A DNA stretch of 39,262 bases from contig NZ_PDWM01000029.1 of assembly GCF_010093225.1 (NCBI RefSeq), forward strand, positions 1-39,262, given 5' to 3'. The notes beneath the pieces were generated by a model. The model did not search any database, was not told the origin of the DNA, and saw only the letters and a list, made by a program, of their open reading frames with translations. Position numbers and translations under genes: made by a program. The stretch comes from Pseudoxanthomonas koreensis (GTDB lineage: Bacteria; Pseudomonadota; Gammaproteobacteria; Xanthomonadales; Xanthomonadaceae). Positions within the stretch are counted from its first letter, which is position 1. Each line of letters opens with the position of its first letter. Below are positions 8,774 through 17,789 of the stretch, piece by piece.

Positions 8774-11700
8774 ATGAGTGAACCGACCCCCCCGCGCCGT
8801 TGCGCGGGCCTGCTGGCCGCCCTCCTTGCCATGCCGGTCCTGGCTTCCGCTGCCGATGCCGGTCCGCAACTGCTGTTCCGGGTCTCGGCAGACGCCGGCT
8901 TCGTCGCCGACCATGCCGGCGGCGATGCGGTTCCCAACTTCCAGGACAAGGTGCGGATCGTCCCCACCGGGGTGCAGGGCGGGGCGATCGAATGGGCCGA
9001 TGACGGCGTGCTGGCATGGAACGCGCCGGGCAACATCTTCGCCGAACGCGGCACGCTTTCCTTCTTCTGGCGCCCGCGCTACGCGGTGGGCGAGGCGCCG
9101 TTCGTGATCTTCCGCGTCGGCTACGCCGACCACAGCAGCTGGGACATGGCCTGGCTGCGGATCGACTGGAACGGGCACGGCTTCGACGCCTTCGTCACCG
9201 ACGCCAACCTGGCGCGCACCCGGGTCTCGTTCAGGCTCGATGCAATGCCGGACGCGAAGTCGTGGACCCACCTGGCCTTCGCCTGGGACGAAACGCAGGG
9301 CGTGCGCCTGTACCTGGACGGCAAGGAAGTGGCGAGGGTCGACGCCACCGCCGACTACGACGCCGCGCTCGACCAGCTCGGCCTCGCCGGCCGGGTGATG
9401 GCGCCGTACCAGGTGCAGAGCCGCTACAACTTCCTGCGCGGCAGCGACTTCGACGAGATCCGCGTATACGACCGCATGCTCGACGGTGCCGGCGCCGCCA
9501 CCCTGGCCCGCCGCGGCGACCTGGCCGCGGCCAGTCCGGCCAGCGCGGTGGCCGTCGGCGAAGCCGCGCGCCGCAACGCCTGGAACCACCGCTACGGCTG
9601 GGAGCACGGCAAGGCGCCGCCGGCGCTGGCCACCGCAAGCACTTCGATCCGCCACGTCGGCTTCGACGACGTGAAGGACCTCAAGCAGTGGATGTGGAAG
9701 GGCAGCGACGGCATTCCCGAGACCACCTGGCCGGGGGTGTACAACCGCTCGCGCCTGCCCGGCCGCAACGACTACTTCCAGCTGCCGGACTGGAACACCT
9801 ACGTCGAGGGCGGCAAGGCGCTGGACCTGGCGATGCCCGACGAGCCGTTCAACCGCATCGAGATCCGCGGCGCCGCCTATGGCAAGGCGACGTACGGCGC
9901 CGACCCCGGCCACCAGCAGCCGCTGTTCGAGCGCCCGCAGGGCATCGTCCGCAGCGTCGACCAGTTCGCCGCCCGCCGCGGCGGCCACCTGCGCTTCACC
10001 AACACCACCCGGGAAACCCCGATCCAGGAGATCTGGGCCTACAACGTCACCGACGCGGCCGAGCCGGAAGGCACGCTCAAGCAGACCTACGTGATCGACA
10101 GCAAGGCGCTGCCCGATTACGGCAACGTGCAGGCGCTGCGCGGCTACATCGACGGCCGCTTCCTGCCGGCGCGACGCAGCACGGTGATGGCGCTGCCCAG
10201 CGGCGCCGGCGCGCGCAGGCGCAGCGACGCGCTCGCGCCCGCGGACGGCGGCCTGCCGGCCGTGCCCGAGCCGATCGTGCACGTGCTGGTCCCCTCCGGC
10301 GTCGGCGACGCGCCGGCGGCGCAGCCGCTGATCCGCAGCTGGGCCTACAGCTGGGAGAACATGTACGACGGCCTCGACGGCATCGCCATCGACCTCCCCG
10401 CACTGGACCTGCCGGCCGTGCAGGACGGGCTGATCCCGCTCAACATCCGGGTCAAGGACCCGATCTGGCCGGCGCGCGACATGATCGACGTCTCGGTGGC
10501 GGTGAAGCCCGGCCAGAAGCGCACGCTGTGGCTGGACCTGCGCGACCGCATCCTCACCGCCGACAGCCTGTGGCTGAGCGTGGCCGCGGCCGCGCCGGGC
10601 TTCGACGCGCGTTCGCTCGACGGCGCGCAGGTCCGGCTGGTGTTCAAGGATCGCGCCGAAGCGAAGAAGCAGCACCTCGCCGACCGCTTCAACCAGGTGC
10701 GCGACAACTGGGGCTTCCTGGTCGAGGAGCACACCACCTCCAAGCGCCAGCGCCTGTACGCGCGCGTGTACGCCGACCTCAGCGACCTGCTGCGGGTGGA
10801 CCCGGACCACGAGCAGGGCCGCCAGTACTGGAACTACATCAGCTACAACAGCCAGGGCCGGCCGCCGTTCGTGCAGCCGCAGCCGCCGAAGGGCGTGCCG
10901 CTGTGGGCATTCCGCCAGGTCCGGGACCTGGGCTACGTGCGCCGCTTCGTCGAGTGGTGGATCGACAACCGCCAGGTGGAGTACGGCGATTTCGGAGGCG
11001 GCCTGTCCGACGATTCGGACCTGGTGCAGCAGTGGCCGGGGCTGGCACTGATGGGAGTGATGCCCGACCGGCTCAACGATTCGTTGACCGCGGTGTCCGA
11101 CGCGATCTACCGCAATGAAATGTTCGCCAACGGCCTGAGCGCGATCGAGACCGACGAGCTGCACTCCTACGAGGAGGGCATCAATGCCAACAGCGCGATG
11201 CTCTACCTCAACTGGGGCGACCCGCTCACCGTCGAGCGGCTGATGGAAACGGTGCGCGCCTTCGACGAGCGCATCATCCTGCCCAACCCGCAGGGCCACC
11301 TGCTGTTCTCCAGCAACTGGTTCGGCGGCAACAAGGTCTACCGCGACCCGAACTGGCAGTGGCAGAAGCCGTATTCGTTCCCGGCGCTGCACCCGGCCTA
11401 CCTGCTCGGCGACTTCAACGCCGACCCGACCGGGCGCAGGCTGGTCACCGGCCTGGCCGACGGCTACCTGGCCCACGCCTATACCGCCGAGGACGGCGCG
11501 TGGGTGCTGCCCAACGAGATCCACTGGGAAACCGGCAAGACCCGCGGCGGCGAACTGATCCACGGCTCCGGCGGCGGCGACACCATGCACCTGTTCTGGA
11601 CCGCCTGGCGCTGGACCGGCGACCAGCGCTTCCTGCGCGCGCTCGACTACCGCGCCGACCGCAGCGGCCCGGCAAGCCTGGGCAACCTCGGTGAGAACTT

Positions 11701-12616
11701 CCTCGGCGTGCTCGGTCGCGAAGGCGACTGGGGCGCGAAGCTGCGCGAGCAGGCCGACAAGGGCGACGCCGGATTCGCCGCGCTGGCCGCCTGGCAGCTC
11801 ACCGGCGACAAGAAGTACCTGGAAGCGCTGCATGCCGAGGGCATCGAAATGAAGGCGCTGCGCGAATACATGGTCACCGAGGGCCACTGGTGGTCGGACC
11901 GCGTCGAGGCGCCGAGCGAGTTCCTGCAGCGCGAGCGCCTGGGCGGCGTGGCGCTGAAGCGCAACCAGTCCTGGCCGGGCCACACCGTGAGCTGGCGCTT
12001 CGCCGAGGAGAGCGGCGCCGAGCAGGTCGCGATCCTGGTGCCGGATCCGCGCCGCGACCGCGTCAAGGTGATCGGCTTCAACCTCGGCGACACGCCGCTG
12101 AACGCGACCATGACCGGCTGGAACGTCGACGCCGGCACCTGGCGCATGACCTCGGGCATCGACCGCGACGGCGACGACCGCATCGACGGCAAGGCCGCCA
12201 CGCGCGAATTCCCGCTGGAGAAGAGCGCTTCGGTGGACGGGGTGTTCCCGCCGATGCGGACGGTGGTGATGGAGTTCGAACTGGTGGAAAAGGGCACGCC
12301 GGTGGAGACCCGCGCGGACCTGGGCATCGGCCGCGGCGACGTGCGCGTGGCCGGCGACGCGGTGGAAGTGACCGTGCACAGCCTGGGCCATGCCGGTACC
12401 GGCGCCGGCTACGCGGTGCTGGAGGACGCGCGCGGCCGCGAACTGGCGCGCGTGGCGGTGCCGGCGATGACCGCGCCGCTGGACCTGCAGCCGAAGACCA
12501 CGGGGGTGTCGCTGCCGCTGGGCGGCCGCAGCGCGGACGGCCTGTACGTGCGCGTGGCGCTGGAAAGCGACGCCGAGGAAATCACCCGCCTCAACAACCG
12601 CCGTGCCGTCCAGTGA
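8774..12616 (+). CDS. Very large secreted protein with LamG-like domain, putative polysaccharide-degrading enzyme
   Basis: A protein of about 1,280 residues with a signal peptide (1-27, LLAALLAMPVLASAADA). Residues about 30-250 look like a LamG/concanavalin-type jelly roll (AERGTLSFFWRPRY, WTHLAFAWDETQGVRLYLDGKEVAR, FDEIRVYDRML). The middle (about 300-600) is beta-rich. Residues about 640-1130 are helix-rich with repeated Trp/Tyr/His motifs (NWGFLVEEHTTSKRQRLYAR, ETDELHSYEEGINANSAMLY, NEIHWETGKTRGGELIHGSG, DTMHLFWTAWRWTGD) that resemble an alpha/alpha toroid as in many polysaccharide lyases. The last ~120 residues look like a CARDB/Ig-type beta domain. I do not recognise the catalytic family. 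The open frame starts at 8711, but the ATG at 8774 gives the signal peptide. Context suggests action on rhamnogalacturonan or another acidic pectin part in the periplasm or outside the cell. Confidence 0.75.
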   Translation: MSEPTPPRRCAGLLAALLAMPVLASAADAGPQLLFRVSADAGFVADHAGGDAVPNFQDKVRIVPTGVQGGAIEWADDGVLAWNAPGNIFAERGTLSFFWRPRYAVGEAPFVIFRVGYADHSSWDMAWLRIDWNGHGFDAFVTDANLARTRVSFRLDAMPDAKSWTHLAFAWDETQGVRLYLDGKEVARVDATADYDAALDQLGLAGRVMAPYQVQSRYNFLRGSDFDEIRVYDRMLDGAGAATLARRGDLAAASPASAVAVGEAARRNAWNHRYGWEHGKAPPALATASTSIRHVGFDDVKDLKQWMWKGSDGIPETTWPGVYNRSRLPGRNDYFQLPDWNTYVEGGKALDLAMPDEPFNRIEIRGAAYGKATYGADPGHQQPLFERPQGIVRSVDQFAARRGGHLRFTNTTRETPIQEIWAYNVTDAAEPEGTLKQTYVIDSKALPDYGNVQALRGYIDGRFLPARRSTVMALPSGAGARRRSDALAPADGGLPAVPEPIVHVLVPSGVGDAPAAQPLIRSWAYSWENMYDGLDGIAIDLPALDLPAVQDGLIPLNIRVKDPIWPARDMIDVSVAVKPGQKRTLWLDLRDRILTADSLWLSVAAAAPGFDARSLDGAQVRLVFKDRAEAKKQHLADRFNQVRDNWGFLVEEHTTSKRQRLYARVYADLSDLLRVDPDHEQGRQYWNYISYNSQGRPPFVQPQPPKGVPLWAFRQVRDLGYVRRFVEWWIDNRQVEYGDFGGGLSDDSDLVQQWPGLALMGVMPDRLNDSLTAVSDAIYRNEMFANGLSAIETDELHSYEEGINANSAMLYLNWGDPLTVERLMETVRAFDERIILPNPQGHLLFSSNWFGGNKVYRDPNWQWQKPYSFPALHPAYLLGDFNADPTGRRLVTGLADGYLAHAYTAEDGAWVLPNEIHWETGKTRGGELIHGSGGGDTMHLFWTAWRWTGDQRFLRALDYRADRSGPASLGNLGENFLGVLGREGDWGAKLREQADKGDAGFAALAAWQLTGDKKYLEALHAEGIEMKALREYMVTEGHWWSDRVEAPSEFLQRERLGGVALKRNQSWPGHTVSWRFAEESGAEQVAILVPDPRRDRVKVIGFNLGDTPLNATMTGWNVDAGTWRMTSGIDRDGDDRIDGKAATREFPLEKSASVDGVFPPMRTVVMEFELVEKGTPVETRADLGIGRGDVRVAGDAVEVTVHSLGHAGTGAGYAVLEDARGRELARVAVPAMTAPLDLQPKTTGVSLPLGGRSADGLYVRVALESDAEEITRLNNRRAVQ

Positions 12617-12652
12617 CGCACGGCGGCACGGATGGCGCGCAGCCCCCTGTAG

Positions 12653-12780
12653 GTAGGAGCCTGCATGAGGGCGACCCGATGCCCCCTGATCGCCGCTGCA
12701 TTCAACGCGTTGGGAACACCTGAAGGCATGCGCCTTGGCGACTTCCTGCCGCCTCGGGTCGCCCTCATGCGGGCTCCTAC
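12653..12780. repeat. Dispersed palindromic element, copy A
   Basis: Ends gtaggagcctgcatgagggc (12653-12672) and the near-perfect inverted copy ending gctcctac (12754-12780) enclose a core containing CTGCATTCAACGCG, shared with copy B. It fills the gap between the large secreted protein and the small membrane protein on the minus strand, and its right end supplies that gene's TAG stop codon. Confidence 0.8.
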
Positions 12781-13055
12781 AAGGGCAGCGCCTGCATTAC
12801 GGCAACGGGAACGATCGCCGATACCAGCCAGATGGCCACGCGTTTGAGCAGTGCGGTATCCGCCGTGCCGTCCGCGGTGGTCGGCTGCTGTCCGAAGCCG
12901 ACCACGAAGGCGTGGGCCGGCAGCGCGACCACCAGCAGGAAGGCCACGATCCAGTTCAGCGTGTCATCACCCAGGTGCGGCCATATCCGCGGCATCGCCA
13001 CGCTCGTGAACACGCCTGCCAGCGCCGCCGTCAGCGGTGTCGCGGTGATCCTCAT
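12777..13055 (-). CDS. Small integral membrane protein, hypothetical
   Basis: A 92-residue protein starting MRITATPLTAALAGVFTSVAM, with three hydrophobic segments (about 5-22, 33-53 with WIVAFLLVVALPAHAFVVGF, and 72-90 with RVAIWLVSAIVPVAVMQALPL). A start at ATG 13055 is preferred over the 111-residue version because a purine-rich GGGAGGGAGAG lies upstream. No family is recognised. The stop codon TAG is formed by the GTAG end of the palindromic element, so the original C-terminus may have been changed by insertion of the element. It is antisense to and between two carbohydrate-related genes and is not obviously part of the pectin pathway. Confidence 0.55.
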   Translation of the reverse strand: MRITATPLTAALAGVFTSVAMPRIWPHLGDDTLNWIVAFLLVVALPAHAFVVGFGQQPTTADGTADTALLKRVAIWLVSAIVPVAVMQALPL

Positions 13056-13159
13056 GCCGTGCTCTCCCTCCCGCCGTCGCGGGAAGTCTACAGGCCACCA
13101 CCACCGCGGCACGATGGACGCGTGTGGCCCGCCATCCCCCTGCTTCTGAGAACAAGAAC

Positions 13160-14758
13160 ATGGTCGCGCACTTCTCCCACGCTCTCGCCCTGGCTTCGCT
13201 GCTGCTGCTTCCGGCCCTGGCCGGCGCCGCCGACACCCCCGCCAGCCACTGGAAACGCGGCATCGAACACCAGCGCCAGGCCGACCTGGGCGATGGCACC
13301 TTCCTCAACCCGGTGTTCGCCGGCGACCGGCCCGACCCGTCGGTGCTCAAGGACGGCGACGACTACTACCTGACCTCGTCCTCGTTCGACGCCTATCCCG
13401 GCCTGCCGATCTGGCACTCGCGCGACCTGGTCAACTGGGTGCCGCTGGGCCATGCGATCACCAGGAACGTCGGCTCGATCTGGGCGCCGGACATCGTCAG
13501 ACACGGCGACCGCTACTACATCTACTTCCCGGCCCGCACCGGTGGCACCGAAGGCGGCACCCGCAGCAACTACGTGGTCTGGGCCGACGACATCCGTGGC
13601 CCGTGGAGCGAGCCGGTCGACCTCGGCCTGGGCAAGTACATCGATCCGGGCCACGCGGTCGGCGAGGACGGCAGGCGCTACCTGTTCCTGTCCGGCGGCG
13701 ACTACGTGCAGCTGTCCGACGACGGCCTGAGCGTGGTGAGCGAGCCGAAGCACGTGTACGACGGCTGGAAGTACCCCGAGAGTTGGGACGTGGAGGCCTA
13801 CGCCCAGGAAGGCCCGAAGATCCACAAGCGCGGCGACTGGTACTACATGACCACCGCCGTGGGCGGCACCGCCGGCCCGCCGACCGGGCACATGGTGATC
13901 ACCGCGCGCTCGAAGTCGATCCACGGGCCGTGGGAGAATTCGCCGCACAACCCGATCGTGCGCACCGTCGACCGCAGCGAACCGTGGTGGTCTCGCGGCC
14001 ACGCCACCGTGGTCGAGGGCACCGACGGCCGCTGGTGGATGATCTACCACGGCTACGAGAACGGGTACTGGACGCTGGGCCGGCAGGCGCTGCTCGAACC
14101 GGTCGAGTGGACCGATGACGGCTGGTTCGTGGCCAGGGGCGGCGACCTCGGCCAGCCGTTGAAGAAGCCCAGCGGCACGTCCGCCGGCCCGCACGGGATG
14201 GCGCTGTCGGATACGTTCGACGGCACGCGACTGGGCCACCAGTGGTCGTTCTTCAATCCCGCCCGCGACGAATACAGGCGGCTGTCCTTCGGCAACGGCG
14301 CCATGGCCGTGCAGGGCAAGGGCAAGACCCCGCGCGACAGCTCGCCGCTGACCGTGATCGCCGGCGACAAGGCCTACCAGTTCGAAGTGGAGATGGAGAT
14401 CGAGCCGGGCGCCATCGGTGGCGCGCTGCTGTTCTACAGCGACCGCCTGTACGTGGGGGTGGGCAGCAACGGCGAGAAGTTCGTCATGCACCGCTACGGC
14501 CAGGAGCGTCCGGTCGAGGGCCTGGCGCCCGGCAAGGGCGGCAGGCTCTGGCTGCGGGTGACCCACAACCAGCACATCGTCACCTTCCACACCAGCACCG
14601 ACGGCAGGACCTGGGAGAAGTACCCGGTGCAGATGGAGGTGTCCGGCTACCACCACAACGTCGCCGGCCAGTTCCTGGCGCTGAAGCCGGCGATCTACGC
14701 CGCCGGTGACGGCAAGGTCCACTTCCGCGACTTCCGCTATCGCGCCCTGGACTACTGA
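13160..14758 (+). CDS. Secreted glycoside hydrolase family 43 enzyme
   Basis: A 532-residue GH43-type enzyme (beta-xylosidase, arabinofuranosidase, arabinanase or exo-galactanase activities are known in the family). It has a signal peptide (1-24, ending AGAA). The five-bladed propeller shows the expected acidic triad: Asp59 in GDRPDPSVLKDGDDYYL (base), Asp162 in KYIDPGHA (pKa modulator) and Glu218 in AYAQEGPK (acid). Residues about 355-530 form a concanavalin-like C-terminal domain (LSDTFDGTRLGHQWSFFNP onward). The ATG at 13160 starts directly before the signal peptide; the frame extends upstream to 13124 without need. In a pectin locus the likely job is trimming arabinan or galactan side chains after uptake or at the cell surface; exact specificity is not visible. 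Confidence 0.9.
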   Translation: MVAHFSHALALASLLLLPALAGAADTPASHWKRGIEHQRQADLGDGTFLNPVFAGDRPDPSVLKDGDDYYLTSSSFDAYPGLPIWHSRDLVNWVPLGHAITRNVGSIWAPDIVRHGDRYYIYFPARTGGTEGGTRSNYVVWADDIRGPWSEPVDLGLGKYIDPGHAVGEDGRRYLFLSGGDYVQLSDDGLSVVSEPKHVYDGWKYPESWDVEAYAQEGPKIHKRGDWYYMTTAVGGTAGPPTGHMVITARSKSIHGPWENSPHNPIVRTVDRSEPWWSRGHATVVEGTDGRWWMIYHGYENGYWTLGRQALLEPVEWTDDGWFVARGGDLGQPLKKPSGTSAGPHGMALSDTFDGTRLGHQWSFFNPARDEYRRLSFGNGAMAVQGKGKTPRDSSPLTVIAGDKAYQFEVEMEIEPGAIGGALLFYSDRLYVGVGSNGEKFVMHRYGQERPVEGLAPGKGGRLWLRVTHNQHIVTFHTSTDGRTWEKYPVQMEVSGYHHNVAGQFLALKPAIYAAGDGKVHFRDFRYRALDY

Positions 14759-14785
14759 GCGTCGCTCCCGCTCCCGCGCTCTTCT

Positions 14786-14916
14786 GTAGGAGCTCCCTTC
14801 AGGGGCGACCCGACCCCGCTGGAAGGCACTGCATTCAACGCGCAACCTCCGGATCGGTCGCCTTGAACGCGGCCTGCGTCCAGCCTCCTCGGGTCGCCCC
14901 TGAAGGGAGCTCCTAC
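14786..14916. repeat. Dispersed palindromic element, copy B
   Basis: Ends gtaggagctcccttcagggg (from 14786) and the exact inverted copy finishing gctcctac (14889-14916). The core holds CTGCATTCAACGCG (as copy A) and GGATCGGTCGCCTTGAACGC, which reappears reverse-complemented in copy D. It lies between the convergent GH43 and carboxylesterase genes, where the terminal hairpin could act as a bidirectional transcript end. Confidence 0.85.
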
Positions 14917-14927
14917 AACAGGAACGG

Positions 14928-16589
14928 CTACATCGTGCCGCGCTGGATGAAGGGTGCCTGCTGCCAGAAGCGGCGTTCGGCGCCGCGCGGATCGTCGGCC
15001 AAGCTCGCCGGCAGGTCGAACAGCATCGTCTGCCGCCGCGCCATCGAGTACGGTTCCCAGCGCGCCAGGCCGCGATGGTTCGGATCGCCATGCCGCGCCA
15101 GCGCCAGCAGCGCGTCGCTCATCCGGTCGGCCATCGCCTGCGCATCGGCGCCATCGCCGGTGCGCGAGCCGGGCTGGCGCACGTTGTCGAACACCAGCGG
15201 GATGTCGAGGGTGTGGAAGGCGCGGAACCTGCCTTCGTCCAGCGGCGAGCCCCAATCCAGCTGGTAGGCCCAGGTCGGTGCGCTGCCGGCCGGCTGGCGC
15301 GCCCGCGCCTCCAGCTCCTCGACCGCGCCTCGCCAGGAGCGGCCGGCGGTGGTCGCGGCGAAGAACACTTCCGACGGGGTGTAGTGCGGATACAGGCGCC
15401 GGTATTCGGCCACCACCAGGTCGACCCGGAGGTCGACGAACTGCTGTTTTTCCAGGCGGGCCGGCAGCGCGTCCCAGGTGAGCGCGAAGTTCTGCGGATC
15501 GTTGCCGAGGAAGGCGCGGGTCTCGTCGCGGGTGTTGCCGACGACCATCGGGATCGCGGCCGACTGCGCCGGCGCATCGGGCCAGAACGGGTGCCGCGGC
15601 AGCACCTCGCCGTCCATCACCGGGCCGAAGTACAGGCGCGTCTCCTCGATCCGCGAGAAGTCGCGCGCGCCGGTGCCCTCCAGGATCGCCTCCGTAGGCA
15701 GCGCACGCAGCCGTGCCAGCGCGTCCGCGGCGGCCGGATCGATCCCGACCGTCTCCAGGAACCGCTGCGCGCGTTGCATCGCCGCGCGCGGGCCGGCGGC
15801 GGTGACCTGCTGCCCGCTCATGGTCCATGCCTTGTGGAACAGCCCGCGCGCGGCCGGCATCGCCATCAGCGTGGCGATCTTGGCGCCACCGCCGGACTGG
15901 CCGAACACGGTCACGTTGCCGGCGTCGCCGCCGAACCCGGCGGCGTTGTCGCGCACCCACTGCAGCGCCAGCACCAGGTCGAGCTGCCCGGCGTTGCCCG
16001 AGGTCGAATAGCCCGGCCCGCCGAGCAGGCCCAGGTACAGGTAGCCGAATGCGTTGAGCCTATGGTTGACGGTGACCACCACCACGTCGCCGCGCCGGCA
16101 CAGGCGCGTGCCGTCGTACAGCGCATCGCTGCCCGAGCCGGTGTCGTAGCCGCCGCCATGGAAGTAGACCAGCACCGGCCGCTTGCCGCCGTCGCGCAGG
16201 CCCGGCGTCCACACGTTGAGGAACAGGCAGTCCTCGCTGCCCGGGCCGTCGTTGCCGCGCTGCGGCGCCGAGGCGGCGTAGTCCAGCGCATCGGCCACCT
16301 CGCGCCAGGGCGCCGGCGGGCGAGGCGCCAGGAAGCGCGTGGCCGCGGTGTCGGCGCCATAGCGGATGCCCTTGAACACGCTCACGCCCTGGCGCGACAT
16401 GCCACGCACGGGCCCGCTGCGGGTGCGCGCGATCACACTGCCGTCGCCGCCGGCGAACGCCCGCGGCGCGGCGCCGGCCAGCACGAGGCCGGCGCCAAGG
16501 CCGGCCGCCTGCAGCAGGCGGCGGCGTTGCGGATCGGTGGCCGCGTCCGTCGATGCCGTGGCGAGGGTGGGATGTCGTTCCAGGGTCAT
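14928..16589 (-). CDS. Tat-exported type-B carboxylesterase
   Basis: A 553-residue alpha/beta-hydrolase of the carboxylesterase type-B family. The N-terminus carries a twin-arginine export signal (QRRRLLQAAGLGAGLVLAGAAPRAFA, 21-46). The oxyanion motif YFHGGGYD (142-149), the type-B signature SEDCLFLNVW (118-127) and the nucleophile elbow FGQSGGGAK (Ser232) are clear; the acid is probably Glu in GNTRDETRAF and the base His in ALARHGDPNH. It should cleave ester groups (acetyl, methyl or feruloyl) from plant polysaccharide fragments in the periplasm. The start ATG (16589) overlaps the stop of the upstream esterase by four bases (ATGA), so the two are one operon with coupled translation. The open frame runs upstream to 17132 only as a shadow of the neighbour. 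Confidence 0.9.
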   Translation of the reverse strand: MTLERHPTLATASTDAATDPQRRRLLQAAGLGAGLVLAGAAPRAFAGGDGSVIARTRSGPVRGMSRQGVSVFKGIRYGADTAATRFLAPRPPAPWREVADALDYAASAPQRGNDGPGSEDCLFLNVWTPGLRDGGKRPVLVYFHGGGYDTGSGSDALYDGTRLCRRGDVVVVTVNHRLNAFGYLYLGLLGGPGYSTSGNAGQLDLVLALQWVRDNAAGFGGDAGNVTVFGQSGGGAKIATLMAMPAARGLFHKAWTMSGQQVTAAGPRAAMQRAQRFLETVGIDPAAADALARLRALPTEAILEGTGARDFSRIEETRLYFGPVMDGEVLPRHPFWPDAPAQSAAIPMVVGNTRDETRAFLGNDPQNFALTWDALPARLEKQQFVDLRVDLVVAEYRRLYPHYTPSEVFFAATTAGRSWRGAVEELEARARQPAGSAPTWAYQLDWGSPLDEGRFRAFHTLDIPLVFDNVRQPGSRTGDGADAQAMADRMSDALLALARHGDPNHRGLARWEPYSMARRQTMLFDLPASLADDPRGAERRFWQQAPFIQRGTM

Positions 16590-17638
16590 CGCTCGCTCCG
16601 GGGGAAAGTGGCCGCCGCGGGCGCCGGCGACTGCGCATCGCCGGCCGGCGCGTGCGCCCGGATCCAGTCGATCGCCAGCCGCGGCCACGACGCCAGCGTG
16701 CCGTGTGCCTCGCGCACGCCGAAGCCATGGCCGCCGTGCGCGTAGAGATGGGTTTCGTGCTCGATGCCGGCCTGGCGCAGCGCCGCCTCGAACAGCAGGG
16801 TGTTCTCGACCGGCACCGCCGGATCGTCCTGAGCGTGCAGCAGGAACACCGGCGGGGGGCGCGCATCGACCCGGTGCTGCAGCGAATACGCCCGCACCGA
16901 GGCGGCATCCGGCGCATCGCCGAGCAGCCTTTGGCGCGAGCCCGGGTGCGCATGCGCGCCCATGTCGATCACCGGATAGACCAGCACCGCGTAAGCCGGG
17001 CGCGCGTCCAGCGCATCGGCCGTGTCCACCGGCGCATATACGCGCTCGCCGTGGCGGGTGGCCAGGCTGGCCGCGACATGGCCGCCGGCGGAGAAGCCCA
17101 TTACTCCGACGCTGTCCGCGTCCAGGCCCCACTCGGCCGCATGCCGCCGGATCAGCCGCATCGCCCGCTGCGCGTCGGCCAGTGGCACGTCGCGCCCGCC
17201 ACGATGCCCTTCGCCGGGCAGCCGGTACTGCAGTACGAACAGGGTCAGGCCGCCGTCCCGGGCGAACGCCGGCACCAGGGCGCTGCCCTCCCTGTCCAGG
17301 ACCACGCGCTGGTAGCCACCGCCGGGAACCACCAGCAACGCGCGCCCGTCCGGCCGGGCGGGGCGGTACACGGTCAGCGAGGGTGCGATGACGCCGTCGA
17401 CGTAGCGGTCCGGCACAGCCGGATCGACACCGCGTTCGACGATGCGCGGGGCCAGCGCCAGGCCTTCCGATCCCGGCGCCGGGCCGGGCCAGAGCGGCAC
17501 CTGCGCCGACGGGAGGCTACCGGCCAGGGCCGGGACACCCAGGGTGGAAAGGGCGGTTGCCGCGCACAGCGCTCCCATCCGAATGCGGGCGTGCATCCGC
17601 GCGCGCATGCGCCCGAGGAGCCGCTGGATCGACTGCAT
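16586..17638 (-). CDS. Secreted alpha/beta-hydrolase, putative xylan/pectin acetylesterase
   Basis: A 350-residue alpha/beta-hydrolase of the BD-FAE/Aes-like group. Residues 1-39 are an Arg-rich start plus hydrophobic segment ending PALAG, a probable signal peptide. The oxyanion loop is VVPGGGYQRV (103-112), the nucleophile Ser183 lies in GFSAGGH, the acid is Asp in HAQDDPAVP (268-276) and the base is His304 in AHGGHGFG. These are the marks of small acyl-ester hydrolases such as acetyl-xylan or pectin acetylesterases. The ATG at 17638 is chosen because GGAGG lies six bases upstream; the ATG at 17650 is possible but has no such site. It is first in a two-gene operon with the carboxylesterase and diverges from the hydratase/TRAP operon. 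Two esterases together suggest heavily acetylated substrate. Confidence 0.85.
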   Translation of the reverse strand: MQSIQRLLGRMRARMHARIRMGALCAATALSTLGVPALAGSLPSAQVPLWPGPAPGSEGLALAPRIVERGVDPAVPDRYVDGVIAPSLTVYRPARPDGRALLVVPGGGYQRVVLDREGSALVPAFARDGGLTLFVLQYRLPGEGHRGGRDVPLADAQRAMRLIRRHAAEWGLDADSVGVMGFSAGGHVAASLATRHGERVYAPVDTADALDARPAYAVLVYPVIDMGAHAHPGSRQRLLGDAPDAASVRAYSLQHRVDARPPPVFLLHAQDDPAVPVENTLLFEAALRQAGIEHETHLYAHGGHGFGVREAHGTLASWPRLAIDWIRAHAPAGDAQSPAPAAATFPRSER

Positions 17639-17696
17639 GGAAGCCTCCATCTGATGTTGCGTTGCAGCGTGCAGTGGCGCATTGACGCAGTGCACA

Positions 17697-17726
17697 TTGC
17701 GGCATGACACCGGTTTACCATATACA
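17697..17726 (+). promoter_or_regulatory. Promoter and LacI-type operator of the hydratase/TRAP operon
   Basis: TTGCGG (17697-17702) and TATACA (17721-17726) spaced by 18 bases form a plausible sigma-70 promoter. The spacer contains TGACACCGGTTTACCA (17705-17720), matching the kduI operator apart from one extra T. A repressor bound there would block the promoter and could also affect the divergent esterase operon. Confidence 0.55.
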
Positions 17727-17789
17727 GCTCCGGCGCCCGCTGTCGATCCGCGGTGCAACACACTACGAGCCTATTCCTGGGGAGACATC

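Noticed and set aside
5803-9054. 1,083-codon open frame on the minus strand
   Set aside because: It is the antisense shadow of the TonB-dependent receptor in GC-rich DNA; it has no signal, domain or Shine-Dalgarno, and the composition is typical of reversed codons (His/Gln/Val/Arg-rich).
8519-12391. 1,290-codon open frame on the minus strand
   Set aside because: Shadow of the large secreted protein on the plus strand; no recognisable family and it crosses the strong terminator at 8654-8686.
12653-12780. Insertion sequence
   Set aside because: Inverted ends exist but there is no transposase frame and the element is only about 130 bases; it is called a dispersed repeat.
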